A stretch of 20,763 nucleotides of DNA from Chloroflexota bacterium (GTDB lineage Bacteria > Chloroflexota > Dehalococcoidia > SHYB01), in contig JACQEE010000046.1 of NCBI GenBank assembly GCA_016200725.1, positions 1-20,763 on the forward strand, read 5' to 3'. Below the pieces are notes generated by a model, which searched no databases, was not told where the DNA came from, and worked only from the letters and a program-made list of their open reading frames with translations. The translations under genes and the position numbers were made by a program. The first letter of the stretch is position 1; each line of letters begins with the position of its first letter. Below are positions 7,762-14,761 of this stretch, in pieces.

Positions 7762-8301
7762 CTACTGCTTGGCGGCCGCCTTCGCCGCTGCAGCCTTTTC
7801 TTTCGCTTCGCGCTCCTTCTTCGCCTTGTCTTCTGCATCCCAGCGCTTGAGGTCCTCGGGCTTCGGCGGGATGGACGTCCACATCACCTGTTCGGCGTCT
7901 TTGACCTTCCCCTTTGCCAGTTCGCGGATCTTGAGCAGGGTCATGTTCACCTCAGGCGTGAGGAAGACCCACTCCGGCGCTGGCGGGAACCAGTAGGGCG
8001 AGTTGATGCGGACAACCTGGCTCTTGCCGGCGTTCAGATAGATGCCGAACTTCTTGATGAAGTCCTGCACGCTGCCCATCGGTGCGGGGGACGCCGCCTG
8101 CATCGTCTGGCGCCGCGCCGGACGCTTTGCCACGGCAGGCCGCTTCGCTGGAGCGCGCTTCGCGACTGTGGCCCGCCGCTTGGGAGCAGACCGCTTCGCG
8201 GCGGTTGCGCGCTTCGCAGCCTTCCGCTTCGGCGCGGCTCGCTTCGGGGCCGCCTTCTTTCGTCGAGTCGCCATCTTTCGAGCCGCCTTTTTCTTAGCCA
8301 T
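7762..8301 (-). CDS. Histone H1-like basic tail fused to an unrecognised domain
   Basis: I do not recognise the full protein (179 aa). Residues 1 to about 70 are Lys/Arg/Ala/Pro-rich with repeated KR(A/P), AKR and PAKRP units, like bacterial histone H1-like (Hc1/AlgP-type) tails and likely to bind nucleic acid. Residues about 75-155 form a compact, non-repetitive segment (QDFIKKFGIYLN, SPYWFPPAPEWVFL, MTLLKIRELAKGK, WTSIPPKPEDLKRW) that I cannot place in a family. The last 25 residues return to a KAKKEREAKEKAAAA helix. ATG 8301 is preferred over an upstream in-frame ATG (8325) because GGAGG lies 5 nt before it. No signal peptide or membrane segment. It diverges from an FmdB gene and has a TATAAT -10 upstream. 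Confidence 0.8.
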   Translation of the reverse strand: MAKKKAARKMATRRKKAAPKRAAPKRKAAKRATAAKRSAPKRRATVAKRAPAKRPAVAKRPARRQTMQAASPAPMGSVQDFIKKFGIYLNAGKSQVVRINSPYWFPPAPEWVFLTPEVNMTLLKIRELAKGKVKDAEQVMWTSIPPKPEDLKRWDAEDKAKKEREAKEKAAAAKAAAKQ

Positions 8302-8333
8302 GTCGCCTCCCAGTTGTGTTCGCAAGCCGCTGC

Positions 8334-8339
8334 ATTATA
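8334..8339 (-). promoter_or_regulatory. Perfect -10 box (TATAAT) for the histone-tail protein
   Basis: On the minus strand GGA-TATAAT-GCAG places transcription start about 26 nt before ATG 8301. A convincing -35 is not visible (TTGCAT at a 19-nt spacing is poor). It is the only exact TATAAT I noticed upstream of a gene in this window. Confidence 0.45.
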
Positions 8340-8448
8340 TCCGGCCCCTTCCGCTCGAATGCAACTGGCAGCGATTCTAGCGGAAGGGATTCAGCGTCGC
8401 GCCGCCCATCCGCGGCATTTGTTCAGAGATGCGAGCGCTCGTCCCCAA

Positions 8449-8477
8449 TGGACAGGACACACCGGAGCGTCTATGGC
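8449..8477 (+). promoter_or_regulatory. Candidate promoter for the FmdB gene at 8512
   Basis: TGGACA (8449-8454), a 17-nt spacer and TATGGC (8472-8477). The -35 is 5/6 and the -10 3/6 to consensus. Downstream, taggggcgaacc...ggtgggg (8482-8508) may be a decayed gtagggg-family repeat whose end supplies the purine run before ATG 8512. Confidence 0.35.
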
Positions 8478-8511
8478 AAAATAGGGGCGAACCTGCGATT
8501 CGGGTGGGGCT

Positions 8512-8856
8512 ATGCCTATCTACGAGTTCCGCTGCAATAAGTGCCGCAAGCTGACGAGCGTCCTCTCGCAGCGCTACGAAGTGCCCAAGGCCGTCACGTG
8601 CGAGTCGTGCGGTTCCAGCGAGACGCGCCTGCGCATCGGGGCCGTCGCCACAAAGGTTGCCAACCAGGCGAAGTACAACGAGGACTTCACTGGGAAGACG
8701 CTGCCTTTCCTCAAAAGCAAATTCCCAAAGGAATTCGAGCGCGCGGGCCCCGGCGTCTCCGAAGAGTCCGTGGCGCACAAACTCAACGAGCAAATCGGCG
8801 GGCAGGTCGATCGCGTCATCGACAAGACGCTGAAGAACATCCACGACTCCAAATAA
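8512..8856 (+). CDS. FmdB-family zinc-ribbon protein
   Basis: FmdB-type proteins are small zinc-ribbon proteins, named from a proposed regulator of formamidase genes but mostly of unknown function. This one (114 aa) begins MPIYEFRC and has C8-x2-C11 and C30-x2-C33, the family's single zinc site. The C-terminal 70 residues contain KYNEDFTGKTLPFLKSKFPKE-like acidic and basic patches and a helix (VAHKLNEQIGGQVDRVIDK) that I do not recognise. The start is set by the conserved MPIYEF. It stands between the histone-tail gene (divergent) and the hydratase operon 61 nt downstream. A second FmdB protein is at 16197. Confidence 0.88.
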   Translation: MPIYEFRCNKCRKLTSVLSQRYEVPKAVTCESCGSSETRLRIGAVATKVANQAKYNEDFTGKTLPFLKSKFPKEFERAGPGVSEESVAHKLNEQIGGQVDRVIDKTLKNIHDSK

Positions 8857-8880
8857 CCGTCGCTGAATCAGTTCGCACCT

Positions 8881-8908
8881 TTGTCGCATCGCCTCGTTCT
8901 GCTACCAT
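8881..8908 (+). promoter_or_regulatory. Candidate promoter giving a leaderless mRNA for the hydratase operon
   Basis: TTGTCG (8881-8886), 16-nt spacer, TACCAT (8903-8908). Only 9 nt separate the -10 from ATG 8918, and no Shine-Dalgarno precedes that ATG, which is the spacing expected of leaderless transcripts. Confidence 0.4.
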
Positions 8909-8917
8909 CGCCCCATC

Positions 8918-9904
8918 ATGTCCCCGACGCGCTCTACGTTTTTTGAAGACGTCCGCTCCGGTCAAGAACTGCCGCACTTCCGGGTCACCGTCAACATCCA
9001 GCAACTGGTCCGTTACGCCGAAGGCGCTCGCGACTATGCGCGCATCCACACCGACGACGAGGCTGGCAAGAAGAGCCAGTGGGGCTCGGTCATCCTGCAC
9101 GGGATGATCAAATCGGGGTTCTTGGCGAAGGCCGCAGGCGATTTCGCGGGTCTCGAAGGTCTCGTACGCCGTATCAAGATCTATTACCGTCGTCCCGATC
9201 TCCCCAGCGACCCGCTCACCATCGGCGGCTCAGTGGTCAAGACCTACGAGCCGGGCGGCGACCGCCTCGCCGACCTCGAGTTGTGGCTGCGCAACGGCAA
9301 GGGCGAGGTGTCGACGACGGCCGAAGCCACGGTCGCCCTCCCCTCGAAGGCCGGTGGTCGCGCGCGCTGGATGTCCCTGCCCGCCGACCTCGACGTGCCT
9401 GCCGGCGACCCGACACAACAGCGCGAGTGGGAGTTCCCCGACCCCGACAAGGTGAAGGCCTCCGCGGGCCAGCCCTGGCAGCCACGCTCCGATGTCATCA
9501 GTGCCTTCTGGATCCGCCTCTTCTGCCGCGGCACCGGAGACATGAACCCGCTCTACGTCGACGAGGCCGTCGCCGCTCGCGGGCAGCACGGCACGATCAT
9601 CGCGCCGCCGACCTTTCCTGCCGCGCTGGACCCTTTTTACTTCTGGCAGGAAGAGGTGCAGGCGCGGCCTCCCCAGCCGTCACGAGGCCTGCGCGTCGGT
9701 GGCAACGGGTGGGACGACTTCGAGCACTTCGCGGCCATCCGCCCCGGCGACACGATCACCGCGTTCGGCCGCTGGCTCGAGCCGTTCGAGAAGCCGGGAC
9801 GCAATGGCACGCTCGTCTTCATCCCGCGAGAGGTCGTCTACGTCAACCAACACCAGCATGTCGCAGCGCGGAGTCGCGGAGCGATCATCCAGGTGAGGCC
9901 ATAG
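8918..9904 (+). CDS. MaoC-like double-hotdog acyl-CoA dehydratase/hydratase
   Basis: Likely an (R)-specific enoyl-CoA hydratase or 3-hydroxyacyl-CoA dehydratase acting on CoA thioesters. The 328-aa product comprises two hotdog units. In the first, RDYARIHTDD (38-47) gives D39 and H44 in the D-x4-H arrangement of hydratase-2 catalytic dyads, followed by GSVILHGM (56-63). In the second, GTGDMNPLYVDEA (205-217) keeps D208, N210 and P211 but has Tyr213 where the dyad His would be. So the N-terminal half looks catalytic and the C-terminal half structural or substrate-binding. ATG 8918 has no ribosome-binding site. It is the first gene of the operon, 1 nt before the CoA-transferase, fitting joint work on the same CoA ester. 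Confidence 0.87.
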   Translation: MSPTRSTFFEDVRSGQELPHFRVTVNIQQLVRYAEGARDYARIHTDDEAGKKSQWGSVILHGMIKSGFLAKAAGDFAGLEGLVRRIKIYYRRPDLPSDPLTIGGSVVKTYEPGGDRLADLELWLRNGKGEVSTTAEATVALPSKAGGRARWMSLPADLDVPAGDPTQQREWEFPDPDKVKASAGQPWQPRSDVISAFWIRLFCRGTGDMNPLYVDEAVAARGQHGTIIAPPTFPAALDPFYFWQEEVQARPPQPSRGLRVGGNGWDDFEHFAAIRPGDTITAFGRWLEPFEKPGRNGTLVFIPREVVYVNQHQHVAARSRGAIIQVRP

Positions 9905-9905
9905 G

Positions 9906-11195
9906 ATGGCATCGAAACGAAAACCCGCTCGTTCGCGCAAGCGGGCCGATTTGAAATCGGCCCCTACAAAAGATCGTGCCGTACACCGCGGCCCGCTCTC
10001 GCACATCAAGGTCCTCGATTTTACCTTCCTCCAGATGGGCTCCATCGTCTCCATGTGGCTGGGCGATCTCGGTGCGGACGTCATCAAGATCGAGCGGCCG
10101 GATGGCGGCGATCTCGTCCGCAAGCAAATCCTCGCGGTCACCGGCGAGCAGTCGGCGCCCCTGCTCGGTCCCGACTCGGCGACATACATGTCGCTGAACC
10201 GCAACAAGCGCAGCGTCGCGATGGACCTCAAACACCCGAAGGCGAAGGAGATCATCTTCCGCATCGCCAAGACAGCCGACGCCGTCACGTCGAACTTCCG
10301 CCCGGGCGTGATGGACTCGATGGGCTTCGGTTACGAGGCACTCAAGGCCGTCAACCCGCGCATCATCTATTACACCGGCAGCGGCTACGGGCAGGACGGG
10401 CCGTATGTAAACAAGAAGGGTCAGGACCTGCTCGCGCAAGCGATGGGTGGCCTGATGAGCATTACCGGCGATCGCAACGGCCCGCCCGCTGCCGCCGGCT
10501 GCTACATCGCCGACCACGTTGGCGGCGTCTACGGTTGCCTCGGCGTGCTCGCGGCGCTCATTGCACGCGGCGAGACCGGGCGCGGCCAGCGCGTCGCCTC
10601 CAGCCTCCTCGACGCTGTCATCGCGATGCAGCCCGTAGAGACGGCGGTCTACCTCAACACCGGCCTCGATTGGCAGCGTGGTGGGCCCGGCACCGGCCAC
10701 GGCCCAGGCTCCGCGACATACGCGGCCTACAAGACCAAGGACGGCCACATCGTGATCGTCGGCGGCCTCAGTCAGTTCTGCAAAGTCCTCGGCCTCCCCG
10801 ACTTCGGCAAAGACCCGCGCTTCGACACCCCTCAGAAGCAGTGGCAACGCCAAGAAGAACTCCACTCAGTACTCGAGGCGAAGTTCGTCACGAGATTGAG
10901 CGCCGAGTGGGTGAAGGCATTCGAAGAGGCCGATATGTGGGCCGGGCCGGTGAACACCTTCCGCCAGGTCTTCGACGACCCTCAAGTGCGGCACAACAAG
11001 ATGATTCTCGAGACGCAGCATCCGGTCGCGGGCAAAGTGCGCCTCGCTGGCGTCCCGGTGAAACTCTCCGAGACGCCCGCCGGCATCCGCCGCCATCCGC
11101 CCATGCTCGGCGAGCACACCAGCGAGGTGCTTCGCGAGTACGGCTACAGCACTGCGCAGATCAAGCAACTACGCGCGCAAAAGGTCGTCGCCTAA
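9906..11195 (+). CDS. CaiB/BaiF family CoA-transferase
   Basis: Family III CoA-transferase: moves CoA from a donor acyl-CoA to a carboxylic acid through an Asp-bound anhydride. The 429-aa protein has LGDLGADVIKIERPDGGD (52-69), NKRSVAMDL (100-108), GFGYEALKAVNP (140-151), and the catalytic region KKGQDLLAQAMGGLMSITG with D174. Full-length for the family. The first 29 residues are a basic, non-conserved extension, and residues about 13-21 (RADLKSAPT) are encoded by a palindromic repeat (9943-9967). I see no other in-frame start before the conserved GPLSHIKVLDF. Second gene of the operon: starts 1 nt after the hydratase stop and ends 15 nt before the GH88-like gene. Confidence 0.94.
   Translation: MASKRKPARSRKRADLKSAPTKDRAVHRGPLSHIKVLDFTFLQMGSIVSMWLGDLGADVIKIERPDGGDLVRKQILAVTGEQSAPLLGPDSATYMSLNRNKRSVAMDLKHPKAKEIIFRIAKTADAVTSNFRPGVMDSMGFGYEALKAVNPRIIYYTGSGYGQDGPYVNKKGQDLLAQAMGGLMSITGDRNGPPAAAGCYIADHVGGVYGCLGVLAALIARGETGRGQRVASSLLDAVIAMQPVETAVYLNTGLDWQRGGPGTGHGPGSATYAAYKTKDGHIVIVGGLSQFCKVLGLPDFGKDPRFDTPQKQWQRQEELHSVLEAKFVTRLSAEWVKAFEEADMWAGPVNTFRQVFDDPQVRHNKMILETQHPVAGKVRLAGVPVKLSETPAGIRRHPPMLGEHTSEVLREYGYSTAQIKQLRAQKVVA
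9943..9967. repeat. Palindromic repeat inside the CoA-transferase N-terminal codons
   Basis: gggccgattt-g-aaatcggccc is a perfect 10-bp inverted repeat around one base, followed by cctac, the end shared with the gtagggg family (7703-7730). It is read in-frame and adds no stop. Confidence 0.75.
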
Positions 11196-11210
11196 TCACA
11201 GGAGTCCGTC

Positions 11211-12226
11211 ATGACGCGCTACCAGACCCGCCTCGAAGACTCCATGTATGTCATCGCCGAGGGCACGCGCATCTCGATGCGCCGCCTCATGCGCAGCGGC
11301 TTCAAGAACTATATCGGGCGCATGAGCAACTGGACGGGCCGCTACGCTCTCTCCGAGAAGTACATGCCCTTCTACCCCGGCTATCTGCTCGGGCGCCTCT
11401 GGCTGCTGCACAAGTACACCGGCGAGGACGAGTTCAAGGACCTGGCGATGCGCATCCTCGAGCCGATCATCCCCGACCTATGCGACCGTCCCCTCACGTC
11501 GCAGGCCTCGGGCCTCGATCACTACTACGGCCTCTGCTGGGCAGCCGACATCACCGGCGACGCGCAGTTGCAAAAGGCTGCCCTTCGTGCACTCGACCGC
11601 ATGATCGACCAGTTGTGGTCAGAGAAGGCGCAGATCTTCGTCATCTCGCGCGGCCGCACCTCAGTGAACGTCGACGCGACCGCTTGCCTGTTCGGCTTCC
11701 CTTGGGCGGTGAAGCACGACCGCGGGCTATCCAGAATTTCGGCGCCACCGCCGAAGCCTCGAAGGACAAGCGCTACCTCGAGACCGCGACCAAGGCCGCC
11801 GATTGGTGGATCGCCCACGTGAAGCGGGACTATGTGCCCGTCTACGACTTCAACGACCCCAACCACGCGCTGCCGAAGGACTCCTGCGCCGCAGCCACCG
11901 TCGCGAACGCGCTGTTGCGCCTCGCCCGTGTCGCGCCTGATCGAGCGCCCCAGTACCGCCGTGTTGCGCGAGCGACGATCAGCGAACTCGCCGAGAACTA
12001 CCTCTGCGATGGCGGCATCCTGCTCCACGGCTCGTTTGGCAACGTCGCGGCCGGCGGCGCGATTCCTGTCCGCTTCCCGCAGGAAGACATCATCCCCTTC
12101 GGCAACTACTACTTCGTCGAGGCGCTGTACCATGAGTTGCGCCCCGACGACTGGTCCCTCTTCAATCTCCGCGATCCAAAGTTCTCCCGCCCGTCCCTGG
12201 CGGGAGTTAGAGGGAGGGTCCGATGA
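11211..12226 (+). pseudogene. GH88-like unsaturated glucuronyl hydrolase family gene, frameshifted and probably internally deleted
   Basis: The first frame (11211 to about 11726) and the -1 frame (about 11727-12226) together read as one alpha/alpha-barrel GH88-like protein. Frame 1 gives WLLHKYTGEDEF, GLDHYYGL (D103) and SVNVDATACLFGFPWA (D155), matching the two Asp regions of unsaturated glucuronyl hydrolases. Frame 2 gives AIQNFGATAEASKDKRYLETA, YDFNDP, KDSCAAATVANALL, GGILLHGS and FGNYYFVEAL, matching the C-terminal half. A single extra G in the ggg at 11724-11726 would join the frames, but the roughly 60-residue family segment between the D155 region and AI-GFA-like region is also absent, so an out-of-frame deletion is the better reading. 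If translated from 11211 it stops at 11822 after 203 aa. AGGAG precedes ATG 11211; the true end overlaps the ADH start (ATGA). Confidence 0.7.
12184..12206. repeat. Palindromic repeat at the end of the GH88-like gene
   Basis: An 8-bp stem ctcccgcc / ggcgggag closes a cgtccct loop. It runs on as ttagagggaggg, the apparent ribosome-binding purines of the ADH gene at 12223. Same organisation as the element at 1707-1741. Confidence 0.65.
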
Positions 12227-13320
12227 AGACCAAGGCCGCTGTCCTGTACGAGCCGCGCAAGCCGCTGCGCGTCGAAGAGGTCGAACTTGGCCCTGTGAAG
12301 CCGCAGGACGTGCTCGTGCGCATCGCGGCGAGCGGCGTCTGCCACAGCGACGTGCATGTCTACCAGGGCCAAGAGGGCTGGCCAATGCCTATGGTGCTCG
12401 GCCACGAGGGCGCGGGCATCGTCGAGCAGGTTGGTTCGGCGGTGGCGAGTGTGAAGCCCGGCGACCACGTCGTGATCAACCTCGCGCCCTTCTGCGGCCA
12501 GTGCCGCGACTGCACGCGCGGGCGCATCTACCGCTGCCTGCGCCGTCGCGGGCCAAGTGGCACGCTCTACGACGGCCACACGCGCCTCTCGAAGAATGGT
12601 AAGCCCATCTATCATTACGTCAACTCCGCCACCTACGCTAAGCACGCCATCATCCACGAGTCGAGCGCCATCAAGATCGCCAGCGACATCCCACTCGACA
12701 AGGCCTGCCTCGTCGGCTGCGCGCTACCCGCGGGCATGGGCGCGGCGCTCAACACTGCCCAGGTCGAGCCTGGCAGCAACGTGCTCGTCATCGGCTGCGG
12801 CGGCGTCGGCCTCAACGTCATCCAGGGCTGCCGCCTCGCGGGCGCGGCCAAGATCATCGCCGTCGACATCCTCGAGTCGAAACTGCAACTCGCGCGCGAG
12901 TTCGGCGCAACGCATCTCATCGACGCCTCCATGGAGAATACGCGCAAGCGAGTCCAGGAACTCACTGAGAACATCGGCGTGGACTATGCCTTCGAGGTGA
13001 TCGGGCGCATCGACACGATCATGGACGCCTACGAGAGCGTGTGCCGCGGCGGCAAGGCGGTGGTCGTCGGCATCGGCCCCGACGGCTCGCACATCCCCAT
13101 CCCGCCGCGATCGCTGGTCAGCGAGAAGACCCTCACCGGCACGCAGTTCGGCTCGACGAATGCCGTGCGCGACTTCCCCACCTACCTCGAGCTGTACACG
13201 CTTGGCAAGATCAAGATCGACGAACTCATCACGAAGTACCGGCCGCTCGAAGAGATCAACCAGGCCTTCGCCGACCTCGAACAGGGCAAGGTGATACGGA
13301 CGATTTTGAGGATGGACTGA
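12223..13320 (+). CDS. Zinc-dependent alcohol dehydrogenase (MDR superfamily)
   Basis: Medium-chain dehydrogenase oxidising an alcohol to an aldehyde or ketone with NAD. The 365-aa product has the catalytic-zinc ligands C40 (GVCHSD), H61 (GHEGAG) and C166 (VGCALPAGMGAALNTA), and the structural-zinc lobe C91, C94, C97, C105 (CGQCRDC...C). The Rossmann motif GCGGVG is at 191-196 and D215 at the end of the next strand indicates NAD rather than NADP. Overall pattern is closest to the class III/Rv0761-like group used with CoA-ester catabolism. ATG 12223 overlaps the preceding stop (ATGA), so it is translationally coupled to the broken GH88-like gene; it may then be poorly translated unless the agggaggg just upstream allows independent initiation. 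Confidence 0.95.
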   Translation: MKTKAAVLYEPRKPLRVEEVELGPVKPQDVLVRIAASGVCHSDVHVYQGQEGWPMPMVLGHEGAGIVEQVGSAVASVKPGDHVVINLAPFCGQCRDCTRGRIYRCLRRRGPSGTLYDGHTRLSKNGKPIYHYVNSATYAKHAIIHESSAIKIASDIPLDKACLVGCALPAGMGAALNTAQVEPGSNVLVIGCGGVGLNVIQGCRLAGAAKIIAVDILESKLQLAREFGATHLIDASMENTRKRVQELTENIGVDYAFEVIGRIDTIMDAYESVCRGGKAVVVGIGPDGSHIPIPPRSLVSEKTLTGTQFGSTNAVRDFPTYLELYTLGKIKIDELITKYRPLEEINQAFADLEQGKVIRTILRMD

Positions 13321-13334
13321 AACCCTTCGCCCGG

Positions 13335-13364
13335 TTGCCCTCGCGTCGCCCGTCACAGTATCCT
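13335..13364 (+). promoter_or_regulatory. Candidate promoter for the amidohydrolase at 13400
   Basis: TTGCCC (13335-13340), an 18-nt spacer and TATCCT (13359-13364), each 4/6 to consensus, 36 nt before the ATG. Suggests this gene is transcribed separately from the operon that ends at 13320. Confidence 0.35.
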
Positions 13365-13399
13365 TCTGGCATCGCCACTGCTCGCGAGGGGGATGCGCC

Positions 13400-14599
13400 A
13401 TGCACAAGGGCTACAAGGCCGCCGACTCCGACATGCACATCATCGAGCCGGTCGACCTCTGGCAGCGCTACATCGACCCGAAGTTCAAGCACGTCGCGCC
13501 AGTGGGCATGACGCAGTGGCGCCGCGACATGCGCGTGATGGTGAAGGCGCGCGTCATCTCGCGGACATGGCCGCGCAAGGGCGCGCAGGGCACCAACCTC
13601 GGGTGGAAGAAGGAGCAGGACGAACTCTACGCCCTCGGCGAGCAGCGCGGTTGGGACCCCGAGTCGCAACTGGCCGCGATGGACCGCGAGGGCCTCGACC
13701 TCGCCGTCGTCTATCCCAGCCGCGGCCTCTTCGTCCTCGGCATGGACAGCACCGACGCGATGGGCCCCGACGGCCTCGAGCCGGACCTCGCCGCCGCAAT
13801 CGCCCGCGCCTACAACGATTGGCTCTTCGACTTTTGCAGCGGCTCGAAGGGGCGCATCTTCGGCGCCGGCATGATCGCGCCGCACGATATCGAGTCAGCC
13901 GTCTCCGAGGCTCGCCGCTGCGCCGAAGACCTCAAGTTCAAGGCCATCTTCCTGCTGCCGGGTACCGTCAACCGGCGCGCGTGGCATGACCCCTACTACG
14001 ACCCGCTCTGGGCGGCGTGCCAGCGTCAGGACATCGCCATCGGCTTCCACGGCGGCGGGCGCAACTTCCTCACGCCCGATTTCGGCCTCGAAGTCTTCGA
14101 CCGCATGATGATGTACCACACGTTCACGCACCCGCTCGGCCTGATGACGGCGCTCGTCTCGTTCACCGGCGGCGGCATCCTCCAGCGATTCCCCAAAATC
14201 CGCGTCCCCTTCCTCGAGGGCAACTGCTCCTGGTCGCCGTGGCTCATGCACCGCCTCGACGAGCACTTCAAGTGGGTCGGCGCGGCTGAGGCCCAGGATT
14301 TGCGTAAATTGCCATCTGAGTACTTCAAGGCGAACTGCTACCTCTCCGTCGAGGCCGACGAGGAACCGGCGAAGTACGCCATCGACTGGTCGGGCGACGA
14401 CAACCTCGTCTTCTCCACCGACTACCCCCATGGCGACTCCAAGTACCCCTACTCCATCGACTCCTTCCTCAAGACCAGCATCCCCGAGAAGTCCAAGCGA
14501 AAAATCCTCTGGGACAACTGCGCCCGCCTCTACAAACTCAACGGCGCTGCGAACGCCTCGAAGACCAGCGTAGCGAAACGAGCCGCGTCGAAGAAGTAG
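13400..14599 (+). CDS. Amidohydrolase-related (amidohydrolase-2) TIM-barrel protein
   Basis: Amidohydrolase-2 proteins include metal-dependent hydrolases and non-oxidative decarboxylases (ACMSD, gamma-resorcylate decarboxylase). The 399-aa protein has SDMHIIEP (D11, H13), GFHGGG (H217), FLEGNCSWSPWLMHRLDE (E273) and STDYPHGD (D341), the ligand set in family order. GAGGGGG lies 7 nt before ATG 13400, and the protein begins directly with the conserved strand. The C-terminus is Lys/Ala/Ser-rich (KTSVAKRAASKK), without known role. It lies alone between the ADH and the reductase. It is only distantly related to the two at 17901 and 19105. Whether it hydrolyses or decarboxylates is not decidable here. 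Confidence 0.92.
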   Translation: MHKGYKAADSDMHIIEPVDLWQRYIDPKFKHVAPVGMTQWRRDMRVMVKARVISRTWPRKGAQGTNLGWKKEQDELYALGEQRGWDPESQLAAMDREGLDLAVVYPSRGLFVLGMDSTDAMGPDGLEPDLAAAIARAYNDWLFDFCSGSKGRIFGAGMIAPHDIESAVSEARRCAEDLKFKAIFLLPGTVNRRAWHDPYYDPLWAACQRQDIAIGFHGGGRNFLTPDFGLEVFDRMMMYHTFTHPLGLMTALVSFTGGGILQRFPKIRVPFLEGNCSWSPWLMHRLDEHFKWVGAAEAQDLRKLPSEYFKANCYLSVEADEEPAKYAIDWSGDDNLVFSTDYPHGDSKYPYSIDSFLKTSIPEKSKRKILWDNCARLYKLNGAANASKTSVAKRAASKK

Positions 14600-14608
14600 C
14601 GCTCCTTT

Positions 14609-14639
14609 TGTCATGCTGAGGCGCAGCGCCTCAGAATCT
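14609..14639. repeat. Palindromic repeat, tgtcat-ctg...cagaatct family, copy 1
   Basis: tgtcatgctgaggcg-cag-cgcctcagaatct: an 8-bp stem (14616-14623 / 14627-14634) with a 3-nt loop, flanked by tgtcat and aatct. Copies at 16545-16577 and 19048-19073. Confidence 0.7.
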
Positions 14640-14669
14640 AGCACTCACAACCAACCTCGCGCATTCCTC

Positions 14670-14692
14670 GTAGGGGCGACCGGCGGTCGCCC
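14670..14692. repeat. Palindromic repeat, gtagggg family
   Basis: gtaggggcgacc-ggc-ggtcgccc: an 8-bp perfect stem (14674-14681 / 14685-14692) with a 3-nt loop. Lies in the 162-nt gap between the amidohydrolase and the reductase gene. A TACCAT (14722-14727) downstream may be the reductase -10. Confidence 0.7.
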
Positions 14693-14761
14693 GTCTTCCC
14701 TCTCCCCTTTGCCTCCTGCGCTACCATAGTGCCCACTCGCGTCCTGTAACCGGAGGTTCCC

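Noticed and set aside
10055..12226. A 723-codon open frame across the CoA-transferase and GH88-like genes
   Set aside because: Its first two-thirds are an Arg/Pro-rich shadow of the CoA-transferase. Only the part after about 11727 is real coding sequence, and it belongs to the GH88-like gene.
11211..12226. Programmed ribosomal frameshift in the GH88-like gene
   Set aside because: No slippery heptamer or following pseudoknot is seen at 11720-11730, and a conserved segment also appears missing, so deletion or sequence error is simpler.
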